DNA of 64,000 bases from Hymenobacter lucidus (GCF_020447265.1 NZ_JAJADR010000005.1:62001-126000), one strand, 5' to 3'. Positions 52,342-61,410 are shown, numbered from the stretch's first letter. Made by a program: numbers and translations. The notes: generated from the sequence alone by a model not told the origin.

Positions 52342-53319
52342 CTACAACCAACCTTGCTCGCGCATCCAGTCGTCGTTGTAGATTTTACCGAGGTAACGCG
52401 TGCCGTGGTCGGGGAGGATAATGACCATCACGTCGCCTTCCTGCAGGTGCTCCTTGGCGTACTCGAGGGCGCCATGCACCGCCGAACCACACGACCAGCC
52501 CACAAACAGGCCTTCTTCCTTGGCCAGCCGCCGCGTCATCACGGCTGCGTCCTGGTCGGTGACTTTGATGAACAAGTCAATCAAATCAAAGTTAACATTT
52601 TTGGGAAGAATATCTTCGCCTATGCCCTCAGTCTTGTAAGGATAGATTTCGTTTTCGTCGAAAATACCCGTTTCCTTGTACTTTTTGAATACTGAGCCGT
52701 ACGTGTCCAGACCCACGGTTACCAGCTCGGGCTTGTGCTCCTTGAGGTACTTGGCCGTGCCGCAGATGGTGCCGCCGGTGCCCACGCCGCAGGCCAGGTG
52801 CGTGATGGTGCCTTCGGTCTGCTTCCAGATTTCGGGGCCGGTGCTTTCGTAGTGCGCCGCCGTGTTCGACATGTTGTCGTACTGGTTGGGGTAAAACGAG
52901 TTAGGCGTTTCCTCGCTCAGGCGCTTGGCCACCGAGTAGTAGGAGCGCGGGTCTTCGGGGGCTACATCGACGGGGCATACTACTACTTGCGCGCCCACGG
53001 CCCGCAGAATGTCCTGCTTTTCCTTGCTCTGCTTGTCGCTCATCACGAAGATGCACTTGTAGCCTTTGGCAATGGCGGTCAGGGCCAGGCCCATGCCGGT
53101 GTTGCCGCTGGTGCCTTCGATAATGGTGCCGCCGGGCTTCAGCAGGCCGGCCTTTTCGGCGTCCTCCACCATCTTCACGGCCATGCGGTCTTTCACCGAG
53201 TTGCCAGGATTGAAGTACTCCACCTTCGCCAGTACGGTACCTTTAATGCCGTCGGCGACTTTGTTGAGTTTCACCAGCGGCGTGTTGCCGATGGCCTCAA
53301 CGATGTTATTAAAATACAT
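52342..53319 (-). CDS. PLP-dependent cystathionine beta-synthase/cysteine synthase
   Basis: 325 residues from MYFNNIVEAIGNTPLVKLNK. The PLP Lys43 is in NPGNSVKDRMA, the substrate loop is IIEGTSGNTGMGLA, the phosphate loop GVGTGGTICGTAKYL, and the EGIGEDILPKNVNFDLIDLF block is closer to cystathionine beta-synthases than to CysK. There is no C-terminal CBS regulatory pair, so it is the catalytic core only. It would condense serine with homocysteine, or O-acetylserine with sulfide; sequence alone does not decide. Divergent from sucD. Confidence 0.88.
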   Translation of the reverse strand: MYFNNIVEAIGNTPLVKLNKVADGIKGTVLAKVEYFNPGNSVKDRMAVKMVEDAEKAGLLKPGGTIIEGTSGNTGMGLALTAIAKGYKCIFVMSDKQSKEKQDILRAVGAQVVVCPVDVAPEDPRSYYSVAKRLSEETPNSFYPNQYDNMSNTAAHYESTGPEIWKQTEGTITHLACGVGTGGTICGTAKYLKEHKPELVTVGLDTYGSVFKKYKETGIFDENEIYPYKTEGIGEDILPKNVNFDLIDLFIKVTDQDAAVMTRRLAKEEGLFVGWSCGSAVHGALEYAKEHLQEGDVMVIILPDHGTRYLGKIYNDDWMREQGWL

Positions 53320-53520
53320 TGCGAGAGAGGTAAGCGGTTTTGAGTGAGAGGGCCGCAAAGGTACGGAATTCGGGTGGGAGAGCCTTGCCGATGGCCATCA
53401 TTCCCCGCTGGTACCCGCCACCCGGCCTCACCCGTCACGAAGCAAACAAATCCCGGTTCCGTTGGTAGTTCTGGCGCGCACAGGCTGTTTGCCGGCCCTG
53501 GGCCCACAATGGATTACACC

Positions 53521-53551
53521 TTGCCCGCGCCCCAAATAAAGCCTACTTTTG
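53521..53551 (+). promoter_or_regulatory. Promoter of sucD
   Basis: TTG at 53521-53523, a 20-base spacer and TACTTTTG at 53544-53551 match the Bacteroidota -33/-7 pattern. The -7 box is 69 bases before the ATG, leaving a leader of about 60 bases. Confidence 0.65.
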
Positions 53552-53620
53552 CACACCGGCAGCCTAATTAGGCCGCTGGCTCCCACCCCCAATTGAAATT
53601 ATCCTTAAACACTTCTCCGA

Positions 53621-54502
53621 ATGAGCGTTCTGGTCAACAAGGATTCCAAAGTGATTGTGCAGGGTTTTACGGGCTCCGAAGGCTCGTTTCACGCCCAGCA
53701 GATGATTGAGTACGGCACCAACGTGGTAGGCGGTGTAACGCCCGGCAAAGGCGGCACTACCCACCTCGACCGTCCCGTGTTCAACACCGTGGCTGAGGCC
53801 GTTGAGAAAGCCGGTGCCAACACCAGCATCATCTTTGTGCCCCCGGCTTTCGCCGCCGACGCCATTATGGAAGCCGCCGACGCTGGCATCAAGGTTATCG
53901 TCACCATCACCGAAGGCATCCCGACCAAGGATATGATTGCGGTGAAGGAATACCTCAAAGACCGCGAAGGTCTGCGCATGATCGGGCCCAACTGCCCCGG
54001 CGTGATGACCGCCGGCGAGTGCAAAGTGGGCATCATGCCCGGCTTTATCTTCACCAAAGGCCGTGTGGGCATCGTGTCTAAGTCGGGCACGCTGACCTAC
54101 GAAGCCGTGGATCAGCTCACCAAAGCCGGCCTAGGCCAGACCACGGCCATCGGCATCGGCGGCGACCCCATCATTGGTACTACCACCAAGGAAGCGGTAG
54201 AGCTGCTTATGAACGACCCCGAAACCGAAGGCATCGTGATGATCGGTGAAATCGGGGGCGGCATGGAAGCCGAAGCCGCCCGCTGGATCAAGGAAACCGG
54301 CAACAAGAAGCCCGTCGTGGGCTTCATTGCCGGCCAGACCGCGCCTCCCGGCCGCCGCATGGGCCACGCCGGTGCCATTGTAGGCGGTGCCGACGACACA
54401 GCTGCCGCCAAAATGGCCATCATGCGCGAGTGCGGCATCCACGTCGTGGATTCGCCCGCCGAGATTGGCGAAACCATGCTGCGCGTACTGGGCAGCAAGT
54501 AA
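53621..54502 (+). CDS. sucD: Succinyl-CoA synthetase alpha subunit
   Basis: 293 residues. The CoA-binding N-terminal domain starts SVLVNKDSKVIVQGFTGSEG. The active-site His249 is in RRMGHAGAIVGGADDTAA, the site that is phosphorylated during the reaction. The enzyme links succinyl-CoA cleavage to nucleotide triphosphate formation in the citric acid cycle. The beta subunit gene sucC is not adjacent. It ends at a strong terminator shared with a convergent gene. Confidence 0.96.
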   Translation: MSVLVNKDSKVIVQGFTGSEGSFHAQQMIEYGTNVVGGVTPGKGGTTHLDRPVFNTVAEAVEKAGANTSIIFVPPAFAADAIMEAADAGIKVIVTITEGIPTKDMIAVKEYLKDREGLRMIGPNCPGVMTAGECKVGIMPGFIFTKGRVGIVSKSGTLTYEAVDQLTKAGLGQTTAIGIGGDPIIGTTTKEAVELLMNDPETEGIVMIGEIGGGMEAEAARWIKETGNKKPVVGFIAGQTAPPGRRMGHAGAIVGGADDTAAAKMAIMRECGIHVVDSPAEIGETMLRVLGSK

Positions 54503-54520
54503 GGTTTCTGACTTTCAGAG

Positions 54521-54553
54521 AAAGGCCCCGGCGCAAGTCGGGGCCTTTTTTTG
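54521..54553. terminator. Terminator between sucD and a convergent gene
   Basis: AAAGGCCCCG (54521-54530) pairs with CGGGGCCTTT (54539-54548), then TTTTT. It directly abuts the stop codon of the convergent hypothetical gene. Confidence 0.9.
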
Positions 54554-55180
54554 TTAGGGCAAGTCAGCAAACTGGTCCAGGAAATACCTGGTTTCGAGTT
54601 GCTCACATACCTGCTTAAAACTGGTAGCGGGTTCGCCAAAGTCATTTCGCAGCGCCTGCTCAATCAGGTCGAATGGCTCGTCCATGAATAAGTATTTATT
54701 CATTGGGTGCGCATTGTCGGCCAGATACAGCACCCGGTTGCCGCCGAAGGCATATACAACCTGGCGCATATACCGGCGCCACTCGTTGCGGTGATCCATA
54801 GCTTCGGTACCATCCGCACTTTGCAGGCAAAACCACTGCTTGTAGCGGTAGGGAGGATTCACTATTTCCAGCCGCGACTCCGTGAAAGTAAGCTGCAACT
54901 CATAGGGGCCTTCAAAGGCAATGGACTTAAAGGCCGCCGTATCAAAATCATAATACCGTGGGTCTTCGCGCAACGGACGCCAGTAGCTAGCGGTTTGGAC
55001 TGCCGTTGTTGGTTGGCCCGCGCTGTCTGTACACCAGTGCACAGCGAAGTCGTACAGAAACCGGGCGTTTTCCAGCACCAGAGTGTTGAGCCTAGGCAAA
55101 ATCAGGTCAATTATCTCCTTCAGGCTTTTATTCTCAAAGGGCACCTGATGGTTGGCAATGGTATATAAGCTGGTGCCCAT
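54554..55180 (-). CDS. Hypothetical protein
   Basis: 208 residues with no signal peptide and no family I can name. It begins GTSLYTIANHQVPFENKSLK and has aromatic-rich segments such as YELQLTFTESRLEIVNPPYR and VYAFGGNRVLYLADNAHPMN. The mix of alpha and beta suggests a globular cytoplasmic protein, perhaps a lone immunity-type or host-interaction protein; that is only a guess. It shares a terminator with sucD. Confidence 0.65.
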   Translation of the reverse strand: MGTSLYTIANHQVPFENKSLKEIIDLILPRLNTLVLENARFLYDFAVHWCTDSAGQPTTAVQTASYWRPLREDPRYYDFDTAAFKSIAFEGPYELQLTFTESRLEIVNPPYRYKQWFCLQSADGTEAMDHRNEWRRYMRQVVYAFGGNRVLYLADNAHPMNKYLFMDEPFDLIEQALRNDFGEPATSFKQVCEQLETRYFLDQFADLP

Positions 55181-55210
55181 GCGGTAGAACTAATGCTGAT
55201 TACTTTGCCT

Positions 55211-55963
55211 CTACCGCCTTCCCTCCTGCCCGCCCAAGTTTACGATGATGCCGAGCTGAAACACCGAGTTGGCTGCTTTCAGGTACTTGCGGTGGCGCAG
55301 GCCGAAGTTGCTGCCACTGATCATCTGGAACTGGATGGGGCCCAGCACGGTGATGCGGGTGAAGCTGATGGGCTCCAGAAACACGTTGTCTTCCGTGGGC
55401 TGGGGCTTGCCGTCGATGGTGAAGTCGTGGAGCTGCAGGTAGCTGGCGCGCAGGGCCATGCCGTAGGACACGGGCCAGTCGCGGTCGAAGAAGTGCCAGG
55501 TTTTGCTTTCCTTTTTGCTGAAGTTGGCCTGCACGTAGAACTTCTCCAGGCGGCCGTTGAAGGTTTGGCTGACGCCCTCGGTGGTTTCGGTGCGCTTGCC
55601 GTGGCCGAAGCCGTAGCCGCCGTAGAATTCCAGTACCCGCTGGTCGCGCATGCGGGTGAAGTAGCCCAGGCCCAGCTCGCCGAAATCGTGCTCCTCGTAC
55701 TTGCGGTCTTTCTTGCTGCCGAAAAACGACTGTTTCTTATCGGAGCGCAGAAACGAGGCGCTGCCCTGTACCCCGATATGGTCGCTGAGGGCGTAGGCAC
55801 CCTGCAGGGCCGTATTCTGGCTGACATTGGTGTGAATACCGCCGCTGAACTCGCCCTTCTGAGTAAGCAACGGCGCCTGGGGCGGCGGTGGGAAATACAG
55901 CGACGAGCAGCTGCTTACAGTAATCAGAACACCAAGCAGCACGAGCCGCAGCACAACCGTCAT
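55211..55963 (-). CDS. Lipoprotein of the Cys-x-x-Tyr-x-Pro barrel family, copy 1
   Basis: 250 residues from MTVVLRLVLLGVLITVSSCS, a lipoprotein signal with Cys at about 19. The mature start SLYFPPPPQAPLLTQKGEFS recalls copies 2 and 3 downstream. It then has a beta-barrel-like pattern (GIHTNVSQNTALQGAYALSD, ELGLGYFTRMRDQRVLEFYG, GYGFGHGK) and a C-terminal SVFQLGIIVNLG. Probably an outer membrane barrel carried on a lipid anchor. Function unknown; it is 156 bases from the divergent reductase gene. Confidence 0.7.
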   Translation of the reverse strand: MTVVLRLVLLGVLITVSSCSSLYFPPPPQAPLLTQKGEFSGGIHTNVSQNTALQGAYALSDHIGVQGSASFLRSDKKQSFFGSKKDRKYEEHDFGELGLGYFTRMRDQRVLEFYGGYGFGHGKRTETTEGVSQTFNGRLEKFYVQANFSKKESKTWHFFDRDWPVSYGMALRASYLQLHDFTIDGKPQPTEDNVFLEPISFTRITVLGPIQFQMISGSNFGLRHRKYLKAANSVFQLGIIVNLGGQEGRR

Positions 55964-56119
55964 AGCCACAGAAAAAGGCGGAATAAAGGAAAGAAAACCG
56001 GCAAAACGCTTTGGGGCAGGCAGCTACTACGGTAGCCCGCCCGTATAGCCTTTACCTCCAAGCTCAACGGCCCTGCCTGCAAAGCCTGGCCGTCGATTCT
56101 CCGCCAATTTCTGCTTTTT

Positions 56120-57505
56120 ATGCCTACTTCGTACGATGTTTTGATTATTGGCTCCGGCCAGGCCGGCAACCCACTGGCTACGGCCTTCTCCAAGGCTGGC
56201 CGCACGGTGGCTCTGGTCGAGGAAAATCACCTGGGCGGCTCCTGCATCAACTACGGCTGCTCGCCCACTAAGGCGCTGCTGGCCTCGGCCGAGCGGGCTC
56301 ATCAGCTGCGCACCGCCAGTGAGTATGGCATGGCGGATGTAGAGCCGCAAATCGACTTTCGGGCGGTAATAGCGCGTAAGGATACTCTGGTAAAACACTC
56401 CCGTGAAGGAGTACGGCACAATTTGGAGGAAGAGCAGACGGGTATTACGGTACTGCACGGCCACGCGGCCTTCACCGGCCCGCGCACTATGCAGGTGCAG
56501 CTGGTGGGCGGCAAAACCCGGGAAATCGAGGCTCCGCTCATTTTCCTCAATACCGGCACGCGGGCGGCCCTGCCGGAGCTGGAAGGCCTGGCCGACGTGC
56601 CCTACCTGACCACCACTGAGCTGCTCGACCTGCGGGAGCTGCCCGAACACCTGCTCATTCTGGGCGGCGGCTACATCGGACTGGAGTTCGGGCAGATGTT
56701 TCGGCGCTTCGGCAGTCAGGTTACCATCATCGAATCCCACAGAAACCTGCTGGAGCGCGAAGACGACGACGTGTGCGCGGCCATGCAGGAAATGCTGGAA
56801 GCCGAGGGCATTGAGTTTGTGCTTGGGGCCAAGGCCCGGCGGGTGACGCGCAACGCCGAGGGCCAGATTACCCTTTCGGCCCACACCCGCACCGGCGAAA
56901 GACGGCTGCGCGGCACCCACTTGTTGGTAGCCACCGGCCGCGTGCCCAATTCCGACAAGCTGGGGCTGAAAACCGTGGGCATCAAGACCGACGAGAAAGG
57001 CTACATCCAGGTTAATAGTCGCCTGGAAACGGCGGCCAAGGGTGTGTATGCCCTCGGCGACGTGCACGGCGGGCCGCAGTTTACCCACATTAGCTACGAT
57101 GACTACCGGGTGGTGCGCGACGGACTGCTGCACGGCAAGTGGCGCTCAGCCAAGCAGCGGCCCCTGCCCTACACCGTGTTTACCGAGCCCCAACTGGGCC
57201 GCATCGGCTTGAACGAACAGCAGGCCAAGGAGCAGGGCATAGAGTACCGTGTGGGCAAGATGCCGGTGCGCACCATTGGCCGGGCCCGGGAAACGGGCCG
57301 CGAAACGGGCTTCTGGAAAGTGCTGGTCGATAAGCAGGACCGGGTGCTGGGTGCGGCCATTCTGGGGGCTGAGGGCGGCGAAATCATGACGATGTTTCAG
57401 CTGGTGATGATGGGCCGGCTCACCTACCCGCAGCTCCAGAACATGATTATTGCCCACCCGACCTGGGCCGAGGGACTCAATAACGTGTTCAGCAAGCTGC
57501 AATAG
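56120..57505 (+). CDS. Class I pyridine nucleotide-disulfide oxidoreductase (mercuric reductase/Lpd-like)
   Basis: 461 residues. The FAD motif is VLIIGSGQAGNPLATAFSKA; the redox pair is GGSCINYGCSPTKALL (CxxxxC at about residues 42-47). The NAD(P) motif is LLILGGGYIGLEFGQMFRR, GVYALGDVHGGPQFTHIS is the second FAD block, and the C-terminal IAHPTWAEGLNNVF supplies the catalytic His-Glu pair. It has no N-terminal heavy-metal domain and no adjacent 2-oxoacid dehydrogenase genes. It would reduce a disulfide or metal-type substrate using NAD(P)H. Confidence 0.9.
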   Translation: MPTSYDVLIIGSGQAGNPLATAFSKAGRTVALVEENHLGGSCINYGCSPTKALLASAERAHQLRTASEYGMADVEPQIDFRAVIARKDTLVKHSREGVRHNLEEEQTGITVLHGHAAFTGPRTMQVQLVGGKTREIEAPLIFLNTGTRAALPELEGLADVPYLTTTELLDLRELPEHLLILGGGYIGLEFGQMFRRFGSQVTIIESHRNLLEREDDDVCAAMQEMLEAEGIEFVLGAKARRVTRNAEGQITLSAHTRTGERRLRGTHLLVATGRVPNSDKLGLKTVGIKTDEKGYIQVNSRLETAAKGVYALGDVHGGPQFTHISYDDYRVVRDGLLHGKWRSAKQRPLPYTVFTEPQLGRIGLNEQQAKEQGIEYRVGKMPVRTIGRARETGRETGFWKVLVDKQDRVLGAAILGAEGGEIMTMFQLVMMGRLTYPQLQNMIIAHPTWAEGLNNVFSKLQ

Positions 57506-57508
57506 CCG

Positions 57509-58279
57509 CTACTGCTTAGGCTTCAGCAGCTCGTGCGGGTAGAAAATCAAGCTCAGCGCCAGGAAGGGCCGGCTTTCCCGGAGGCGGCTGTACTCGAATT
57601 CGTAGGGGTCCGTCGAGTTAGGGTCAAGGTCGCTGTTGGGCACGCCCGTAATGCCAATGGAAGATTGTACCTGCAGCCAGCGCATGCGCCCCTGGCCGCC
57701 CCCAACACGGATAAACAGCATCGGCTCGATGCGCGTCATGCCCGAGAGTGGCAGGGGCTGACCGTTATAAGTGAGCGAGTTGAAGCGAACTTTAGACAGC
57801 CGGTACGCTATACCCGTCGATAGCCAGGAGTTATAGTAGGAGGCGGATACTTCGCCGAAGTAGCGGTGGTAGTTGGCCTTAAAATCGACCAGATAGGACT
57901 CCCCAACGAAAAACTGCGGCTGGAAATAGCCTCGGTTACTGCGGGCCTGCCCGTAGCCGCCCAGCCCACTTACCAGCCAGTGGCCGCCGATGGGATAATA
58001 GCCACCCAGCCCAACTTCGTACTGCCGGACCCGAAAATAGGTCGTGTCCTGGTTATCCGTCTTGAAGCCGCCCGCGGCCCGCACCAACGTGTATTTCAGG
58101 GGCGAATACGTGGCGGCTCCTTCCCAGCGGCCATTCAGGAAGCTGGTGGCCTGCACCTCGGCCTGGCCTTTGTCGCGGAGCTGGGGCGTGGCGGGCAGCA
58201 TGGGCGCGTATACCGAGCAGCTGCCCAATCCTAAAGTAAGGGCCAAGAAGGCAACCGGATATTTGGGCGATAATAGCAT
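57509..58279 (-). CDS. Lipoprotein of the Cys-x-x-Tyr-x-Pro barrel family, copy 2
   Basis: 256 residues from MLLSPKYPVAFLALTLGLGS, a lipoprotein signal ending GSC then SVYAPMLPATPQLRDKGQAE. The body has barrel-like strands, ATYSPLKYTLVRAAGGF and YEVGLGGYYPIGGHWLVSGL, and ends with a SRPFLALSLIFYP strand. It is clearly related to copy 3 (58333-59145), directly upstream. Its ATG is only a few bases after a hairpin and T-run; see the finding. Function unknown. Confidence 0.7.
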   Translation of the reverse strand: MLLSPKYPVAFLALTLGLGSCSVYAPMLPATPQLRDKGQAEVQATSFLNGRWEGAATYSPLKYTLVRAAGGFKTDNQDTTYFRVRQYEVGLGGYYPIGGHWLVSGLGGYGQARSNRGYFQPQFFVGESYLVDFKANYHRYFGEVSASYYNSWLSTGIAYRLSKVRFNSLTYNGQPLPLSGMTRIEPMLFIRVGGGQGRMRWLQVQSSIGITGVPNSDLDPNSTDPYEFEYSRLRESRPFLALSLIFYPHELLKPKQ

Positions 58280-58333
58280 AAAAAGGAGTCGTGAGGAATT
58301 GGTCCTAAATTCAGGGTAATTCCTCACGACTCC
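58280..58333 (-). terminator. Hairpin between copy 3 and copy 2, abutting the next ATG
   Basis: GGAGTCGTGAGGAATT (58285-58300) pairs perfectly with AATTCCTCACGACTCC (58318-58333). On the - strand this is a hairpin, then TTTTT, then the ATG of copy 2. The right arm also touches the stop codon of copy 3. It reads as a terminator, or as an attenuator at the junction. Confidence 0.7.
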
Positions 58334-59145
58334 TAATTTCTGCGGGGTGTCTCGGGCTTATGAGCGCCGTTATTTTTTCCGAAAAGCTGGGGCCGAAATA
58401 CTACGCCCAGGCTGGCCATCGGAATAGGTAGCAGCGTGTGGTTGGCCTGGTAGAGCTCGGGGTTGTTGGTTACATCCTGTTTGGCATCGGCGGCTACCGA
58501 CAGGCCCATGGTGCCCTGGAGCTGCCAGCGGTTGTAGGCATCGAGCGACACGCGGGCAAACAGTAAGGGCTCGTGGCGCGTCATGCGGCGCAGGGCCACG
58601 GGGTAGCGGCTGGTACCCGACGCGTAGTTGAGCTCGTCGAAGCTGATGCGGGAAAGTCGGTAAGCCGCGCCGAACGAGCCACGCCCGAATTCGCGAGTGA
58701 TACTAAGCTGCCCGAAGGTTTTGCTGTAGCGCGCCTGGTAGTTTTCCAGTGAGCTCCACCCACTAATAACATCCAGCTCAGCGTAGGCCTTATGGGTGTT
58801 GGCGTGGCCGTAGCCCACCAGCCCTGTGAGCTGCCAGCGGTGGCCCAGCGGCACGTAGCCGCCCACGCCGGCCTCCCACTGCCGGGTGGTACTGATAGTG
58901 GAATCACGGCCGAAATCGGGGCGAAACGTACCGGCAGCCATTACGAGCAGGTTGGGTAGGGGTGAATACGTGACGCCCCCTTCTACCCGGCCGCTGACTT
59001 GTACGCTGCCGCTGATTTCGGCCTGACCCTGACCGCTGATAGTGGAAATAGTGGGCTGCATAGGGGCGTACACGGTGCAGCTGGTAGCCAGCAGTAACGG
59101 GGTAGCATAAGCAATAACAGAGCGGTAAATGGTAGCGAATTTCAT
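58333..59145 (-). CDS. Lipoprotein of the Cys-x-x-Tyr-x-Pro barrel family, copy 3
   Basis: 270 residues from MKFATIYRSVIAYATPLLLA, a lipoprotein signal ending ATSC, then TVYAPMQPTISTISGQGQAE. Barrel-like strands include VTYSPLPNLLVMAAGTF and WEAGVGGYVPLGHRWQLTGL, near-copies of those in copy 2. The C-terminus ends LGVVFRPQLFGKNNG. Expressed from the clear promoter at 59185-59214. Function unknown; perhaps a surface scaffold or porin-like barrel. Confidence 0.75.
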   Translation of the reverse strand: MKFATIYRSVIAYATPLLLATSCTVYAPMQPTISTISGQGQAEISGSVQVSGRVEGGVTYSPLPNLLVMAAGTFRPDFGRDSTISTTRQWEAGVGGYVPLGHRWQLTGLVGYGHANTHKAYAELDVISGWSSLENYQARYSKTFGQLSITREFGRGSFGAAYRLSRISFDELNYASGTSRYPVALRRMTRHEPLLFARVSLDAYNRWQLQGTMGLSVAADAKQDVTNNPELYQANHTLLPIPMASLGVVFRPQLFGKNNGAHKPETPRRN

Positions 59146-59184
59146 ACTAGAGGTAATGATTGTCTGGTTGGTTAATCGATGGCT

Positions 59185-59214
59185 CAAACCTAGTGGAAAC
59201 CTGGAGCCAGCAAA
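59185..59214 (-). promoter_or_regulatory. Promoter of lipoprotein copy 3
   Basis: On the - strand, TTTG (59211-59214), an 18-base spacer and TAGGTTTG (59185-59192) match the Bacteroidota -33/-7 consensus exactly. The start codon is about 40 bases downstream. Confidence 0.75.
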
Positions 59215-59570
59215 AACCAGCTTTCCGATTTATTAGACTTTTGGAACGGTCGGTATTTGTGCCGCAAAAAGGCCTTAAACCACATTTTAAATGTCAAAAC
59301 ATGCGTTTATTAGCCAGATCCCGATCTTGTCAATCAGACATTATAAACCTTTTGCAAAAAAGCGCAAGCCGCCGTTCAGCTATTGAAAAATGTTATTATC
59401 AACAGAGGGACTATAATACATTCCACCCTACTCGTCTACTTTCTTACCGACAACCTGACGGGTATGTACGAATATAAACAGCCGCATGAGAGCATCAGCT
59501 CCTTTGGCTGAAGCGACTTATCAGCTCAATCCCGCACCATCATGAGGCATGAGCATTACGCACTAAACGC

Positions 59571-59604
59571 AAAAGCCCCCGCAACTCTCGTCGCAGGGGC
59601 TTTT
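59571..59604 (-). terminator. Terminator of rny
   Basis: AAAAGCCCC (59571-59579) pairs with GGGGCTTTT (59596-59604), and the A run on the left provides a U tract for the - strand transcript. Confidence 0.85.
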
Positions 59605-59623
59605 GTATACTGAATACAGCCGC

Positions 59624-61321
59624 TTACTTGGCGTAAGCCACGGCGCGCATTTCGCGGATTACCGTAATCTTGATCTGGCCGGGGTACTGCATTTCCTTCT
59701 CGATTTTCTGCGAGATTTCGTAGCTAAGCTCCTGGGCACGCTCGTCGGTTACGTTGTCGGCATTCACCATCACGCGCAGCTCGCGGCCGGCCTGGATGGC
59801 GTAGCACTGTAGCACGCCGTCGAAGCCCACGGCGGTTTCTTCCAGCTGCTTGAGGCGCTTGATGTAGCTTTCCATCATCTCGCGGCGGGCGCCGGGGCGG
59901 GAGCCCGAAATAGCGTCGCAGGCCTGCACAAGGGGCGAAATCATGGCCGTCATCTCGATTTCGTCGTGGTGGGCGCCAATGGCGTTGACCACGTCGGGAT
60001 GCTCCTTGTACTTCTTGGCCATCTCCATGCCCAGAATGGCGTGGGGCAGCTCGGGCTCCTCGGTGCTTACCTTGCCAATGTCGTGGAGCAGGCCGGCGCG
60101 CTTGGCGTGCTTCACGTTGAGGCCCAACTCGGCGGCCATTGTGGCGCAGAGGTTGGCTACTTCGCGGCTGTGCTGGAGCAGGTTCTGCCCGTACGACGAA
60201 CGGAAGCGCATGCGGCCCACCATCTTGATCAACTCGGGGTGCAGGCCGTGAATGCCCAGGTCGATGATGGTCCGCTCACCGATTTCAACGATTTCCTCGT
60301 CGATGTTCTTGCGAGTCTTGGCCACGATTTCCTCGATGCGGGCCGGGTGAATCCGGCCGTCTTTCACGAGCAAGTGCAGGCTGAGGCGGGCCACTTCGCG
60401 GCGCACTGGGTCGAAGCCGGAGATGATGATGGCCTCAGGCGTGTCATCCACGATGATTTCGACGCCGGTGGCGGCTTCCAGGGCGCGGATGTTGCGGCCT
60501 TCGCGGCCGATGATTTTGCCTTTTACGTCGTCCGATTCGATGTTGAAGATGGACACGCAGTTCTCAATGGCATGCTCGGCGGCGGTGCGCTGAATGGTTT
60601 CGAGCACCACTTTCTTGGCGTCCTTGGTAGCCGAGAGCTTGGCCTGGGCCACCACGTCCTTGATGTAGGAAGAGGCCTGGATCTGGGCTTCGTTCTTGAG
60701 CGACTCGACCAGCTGCTCGCGGGCTTCGGCGGCGGTGAGGCCCGAAATCGTTTCGAGCTGATGCTGCACCTGGCTGAGCTGGGCGTTGAGCGACTCGCGG
60801 GTGCTTTCCAGCTCCTCTTCTACTTCCTGCTCGCGCTGCTGGAGTTTGGCCAGCTGGTTTTCGAGCGTGGCGCGGCGCTTTTCTTCCTGGGCTTCCAGCC
60901 GCTCGCGCTGCTGCTGCGAGTCGTTCTGGAGCTTTTCGCGCAGGGCTTCCATGTCCTGCTCCTTTTTCTGAATCTGCTCGAGCTGGCGCTGGGTGGTCTG
61001 AGTGAGCTGCTTGATGCTTTGCTCCTGCTCGACCACACCTTGGCGGCGCTGGGTCAGCTCGGCGTCAAGCTCCTGCTTCTGGCGCTTACTTTCCTGCTCA
61101 AACTCGTTTTTAAGCTGACGAAACTTGTCTTTGGATTGCTGAATCCGCTCGTCGCGGGTACGGGTGGCCTGGGTTTCGGCTTCCTGAATGATCTGTTGGG
61201 CGCGGGCTTTGGCGTCGGCCTCGTGGTCTAGGCGGGCCTTGCCGGCCAGCTGCCTGCCGACCACGATGCCGACCCCAAGGGCAAGCACGGAGGCCAGGAT
61301 GATATACAAAATGTCGGGCAT
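59624..61321 (-). CDS. rny: Ribonuclease Y
   Basis: 565 residues. An N-terminal membrane helix (MPDILYIILASVLALGVGIV) is followed by a long charged coiled coil to about residue 190. A KH domain then follows with the GxxG loop IIGREGRNIRALEAATG, and an HD domain with AGLLHDIGKVSTEEP and GAHHDEIEM. This is the complete RNase Y layout: a membrane-bound endonuclease that starts mRNA decay. It is the last gene of the zapA-rny group on the - strand. Confidence 0.96.
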   Translation of the reverse strand: MPDILYIILASVLALGVGIVVGRQLAGKARLDHEADAKARAQQIIQEAETQATRTRDERIQQSKDKFRQLKNEFEQESKRQKQELDAELTQRRQGVVEQEQSIKQLTQTTQRQLEQIQKKEQDMEALREKLQNDSQQQRERLEAQEEKRRATLENQLAKLQQREQEVEEELESTRESLNAQLSQVQHQLETISGLTAAEAREQLVESLKNEAQIQASSYIKDVVAQAKLSATKDAKKVVLETIQRTAAEHAIENCVSIFNIESDDVKGKIIGREGRNIRALEAATGVEIIVDDTPEAIIISGFDPVRREVARLSLHLLVKDGRIHPARIEEIVAKTRKNIDEEIVEIGERTIIDLGIHGLHPELIKMVGRMRFRSSYGQNLLQHSREVANLCATMAAELGLNVKHAKRAGLLHDIGKVSTEEPELPHAILGMEMAKKYKEHPDVVNAIGAHHDEIEMTAMISPLVQACDAISGSRPGARREMMESYIKRLKQLEETAVGFDGVLQCYAIQAGRELRVMVNADNVTDERAQELSYEISQKIEKEMQYPGQIKITVIREMRAVAYAK

Positions 61322-61338
61322 TGAGCTATGGTTTTAGG

Positions 61339-61410
61339 GGGTGGGGAAGAAACCATAACACGGAAAATACTGCCGACGACGAACGAATGGCGGAGCCGCT
61401 TGCCCCACCC
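61339..61410 (-). other. Possible structured leader between zapA and rny
   Basis: GGGTGGGG (61339-61346) is complementary to CCCCACCC (61403-61410), closing a 56-base loop in the 117-base spacer. An RNA element here is possible, but pairing of such G- and C-runs may be chance in this genome. Confidence 0.25.

Larger units (their letters stand above)
59146..59623 (-). other. Gap between copy 3 and rny
   Basis: 478 bases without a gene. The left part carries the - strand promoter of the lipoprotein gene and the right end the rny terminator. The middle (about 59220-59480) is clearly AT-rich for this genome; a 105-codon + strand open frame there has no coding character. I see no RNA gene. Confidence 0.6.

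Noticed and set aside
59160..59477. 105-codon open frame upstream of lipoprotein copy 3
   Set aside because: AT-rich, no homology-like pattern, and it overlaps a clear - strand promoter.
59966..61231. 421-codon open frame opposite rny
   Set aside because: Leu/Gly/His-rich shadow of the RNase Y coiled coil and HD regions.
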